NCBI GenBank assembly: GCA_023389455.1
Contig: JAEWEJ010000138.1
Span: 1-5,139 of the forward strand
DNA: 5,139 nt
Reading direction: 5' to 3'
Source of the DNA: Actinomycetes bacterium
GTDB lineage: Bacteria > Actinomycetota > Actinomycetes > Actinomycetales > Cellulomonadaceae
Positions 4,086 through 5,139 of this stretch are shown in pieces. A program made the translations under genes and the position numbers. The notes beneath the pieces are model-generated. The model had not been told where the DNA came from, did no database searches, and saw only the letters and a list, made by a program, of their open reading frames with translations. The first letter of the stretch is position 1; every line of letters starts with the position of its first letter.

Positions 4086-5139
4086 ATGGCGCTGGGGACC
4101 CTGGTCGGGCGGGACCACGAGGTCGCGCTGCTCGGCGGCCTGGTGCGGCGCGTCCCGCACGAGGGGGCCGCCCTGCTCCTGCGGGGTGAGGTCGGCGTCG
4201 GCAAGTCCGCCCTGCTGGACGTCGCGCGGCGGCACGCGGGCGACGCGGGGTACGACGTCCTGGGTGTGACGGGCGTCGAGTCCGAGGCCCAGGTCCCGTT
4301 CTCGGGGCTGCACCGGCTCCTGGGCCCGCTGCTCGGGGGCGTCGTGGACCTGCCGCCGCGCCAGCGCGACGCCCTGCTGTCGGCGTTCGGCATGGCGGAT
4401 CCGGTCGCCGAGCCGTACCTGGTGAGCTACGCCGCCCTGGAGCTGGTGGCCGAACGGGCCGCGGTGGTGCCCGTGGTGCTCGTCGTGGACGACGTCCAGT
4501 GGCTCGACGCACCGAGCGCAGCAGCCCTGGCCTTCGTCGCGCGACGCGTCGCGCACGAGCCCGTCCTGGTGCTGCTGGCCCTGCGCGACGGCACGGACTC
4601 ACCCGTGGCGGACGGAACCGTGCCGGAGCTGGAGGTCGGGCCGCTCGGCGACGCGGACGCCGCCCGCGTGCTGGACGGACACGCACCCCGGCTGCCCGAC
4701 GTCGCCCGGCGGGACCTGCTCGAGCGGTCCGCCGGCAACCCGCTGGCGCTCGTCGAGCTCGCGCAGACGTGGTCGCCGTCCGACCTGGGCGCCGTGCTCC
4801 CCGGTGCCCTCACCGCCCGGGTGGAGCGCGCGTTCGCCCGGCGTCTGGAGGCCCTGCCCGAGGAGGGGCGCCGGGCCGCGCTCGTGGCCGCGGCCCACGA
4901 CACGGACGAGCTCGCCGAGATCGTCCGCGCCGTGGAGACGCTCACCGGCGAGCCACGCGGGGAGGACGGCGTGCACGCCGCGGTCGCCGGGGGCGTGCTC
5001 GTCGTCGACGGGCCCCGGGTGCGCTTCCGGCACCCGCTGCTGCGCGCCGCCTGCTACCACGGCGCGCTGCCCTCGCGCCGGCGGGCCGCCCACGCGGCGC
5101 TGGCCGCCACGCTCGCCGGGTCCGACCGCGGGACGTGGC
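4086..5139 (+). CDS. AAA-type ATPase, probable LAL-family LuxR regulator (N-terminal 351 residues, cut by window end)
   Basis: The frame is open from ATG 4086 to the window edge (351 whole codons). It shows the N-terminal architecture of large ATP-binding LuxR-type (LAL, MalT-like) regulators: LVGRDHEVALL (6-16), Walker A GEVGVGKS (34-41), FSGLHRLLGPL (72-82), Walker B VVLVVDDVQWLD (130-141), LALRDG (164-169), SAGNPLALVEL (215-225) and FRHPLLRAACY (314-324), the last two being typical of this group. Full LAL proteins are roughly 850-1000 residues, with a TPR-like middle and a C-terminal LuxR helix-turn-helix; both would lie beyond the window, so the DNA-binding function is inferred. It would act as an ATP-dependent, ligand-responsive transcription activator in the cytoplasm. 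The divergent hydrolase gene 141 bp away is a natural target candidate. An AAA/STAND ATPase without the LuxR domain remains possible. Confidence 0.85.
   Translation, partial: MALGTLVGRDHEVALLGGLVRRVPHEGAALLLRGEVGVGKSALLDVARRHAGDAGYDVLGVTGVESEAQVPFSGLHRLLGPLLGGVVDLPPRQRDALLSAFGMADPVAEPYLVSYAALELVAERAAVVPVVLVVDDVQWLDAPSAAALAFVARRVAHEPVLVLLALRDGTDSPVADGTVPELEVGPLGDADAARVLDGHAPRLPDVARRDLLERSAGNPLALVELAQTWSPSDLGAVLPGALTARVERAFARRLEALPEEGRRAALVAAAHDTDELAEIVRAVETLTGEPRGEDGVHAAVAGGVLVVDGPRVRFRHPLLRAACYHGALPSRRRAAHAALAATLAGSDRGTW

Noticed and set aside
3187..4686. Minus-strand open frame of 499 codons, very rich in Arg, Pro and Ala
   Set aside because: It overlaps the hydrolase in another frame and is antisense to the LAL regulator. 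The Arg/Pro/Ala-rich composition is typical of shadow frames in GC-rich DNA.

Overview
The window comes from a very GC-rich (about three quarters G+C by eye) actinobacterial chromosome. Evidence for this is the strong G/C preference at third codon positions, GTG start codons, -10 elements of the TANNNT type placed just upstream of start codons, and an SsgA/SsgB-type protein, a family known only from actinobacteria. A Micrococcales genome of the Cellulomonas kind would fit, but that is inference; nothing in the window fixes the genus.

Layout: a tRNA-Gly(GCC) gene on the minus strand at the left edge; a folate-branch pair on the plus strand, pabB (aminodeoxychorismate synthase component I, 236-1321) and pabC (aminodeoxychorismate lyase, 1363-2226); a terminator-like hairpin (2243-2285); a convergent SsgA-like cell-division/sporulation regulator on the minus strand (2302-2730); a gene-free, relatively AT-rich stretch (2731-3067) with the regulatory DNA for the ssgA-like gene and the tRNA; a plus-strand tRNA-Val(CAC) (3068-3139) with a perfect 16-bp hairpin behind it (3146-3182); a minus-strand alpha/beta hydrolase (3213-3944); and, divergent from it, the first 351 codons of a large AAA-type ATPase (4086 to window end) that looks like the N-terminal part of a LAL-family (MalT-like/LuxR) transcriptional regulator.

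How the genes relate: PabB and PabC catalyse consecutive steps, chorismate to 4-amino-4-deoxychorismate to p-aminobenzoate, and are almost certainly co-transcribed; the partner glutamine amidotransferase PabA is not in the window. The hydrolase and the LAL regulator share a 141-bp divergent promoter region that holds an 18-bp near-perfect inverted repeat (TTGCGTCA-GA-TGACCCAA), the best candidate operator here. The ssgA-like gene stands alone.

This is mostly ordinary chromosomal core sequence. I see no mobile element, CRISPR array, phage gene or undescribed multi-gene system. The points that merit a second look are the hydrolase/LAL divergent pair with its palindrome, the apparently leaderless starts, and the ssgA-like regulatory region.
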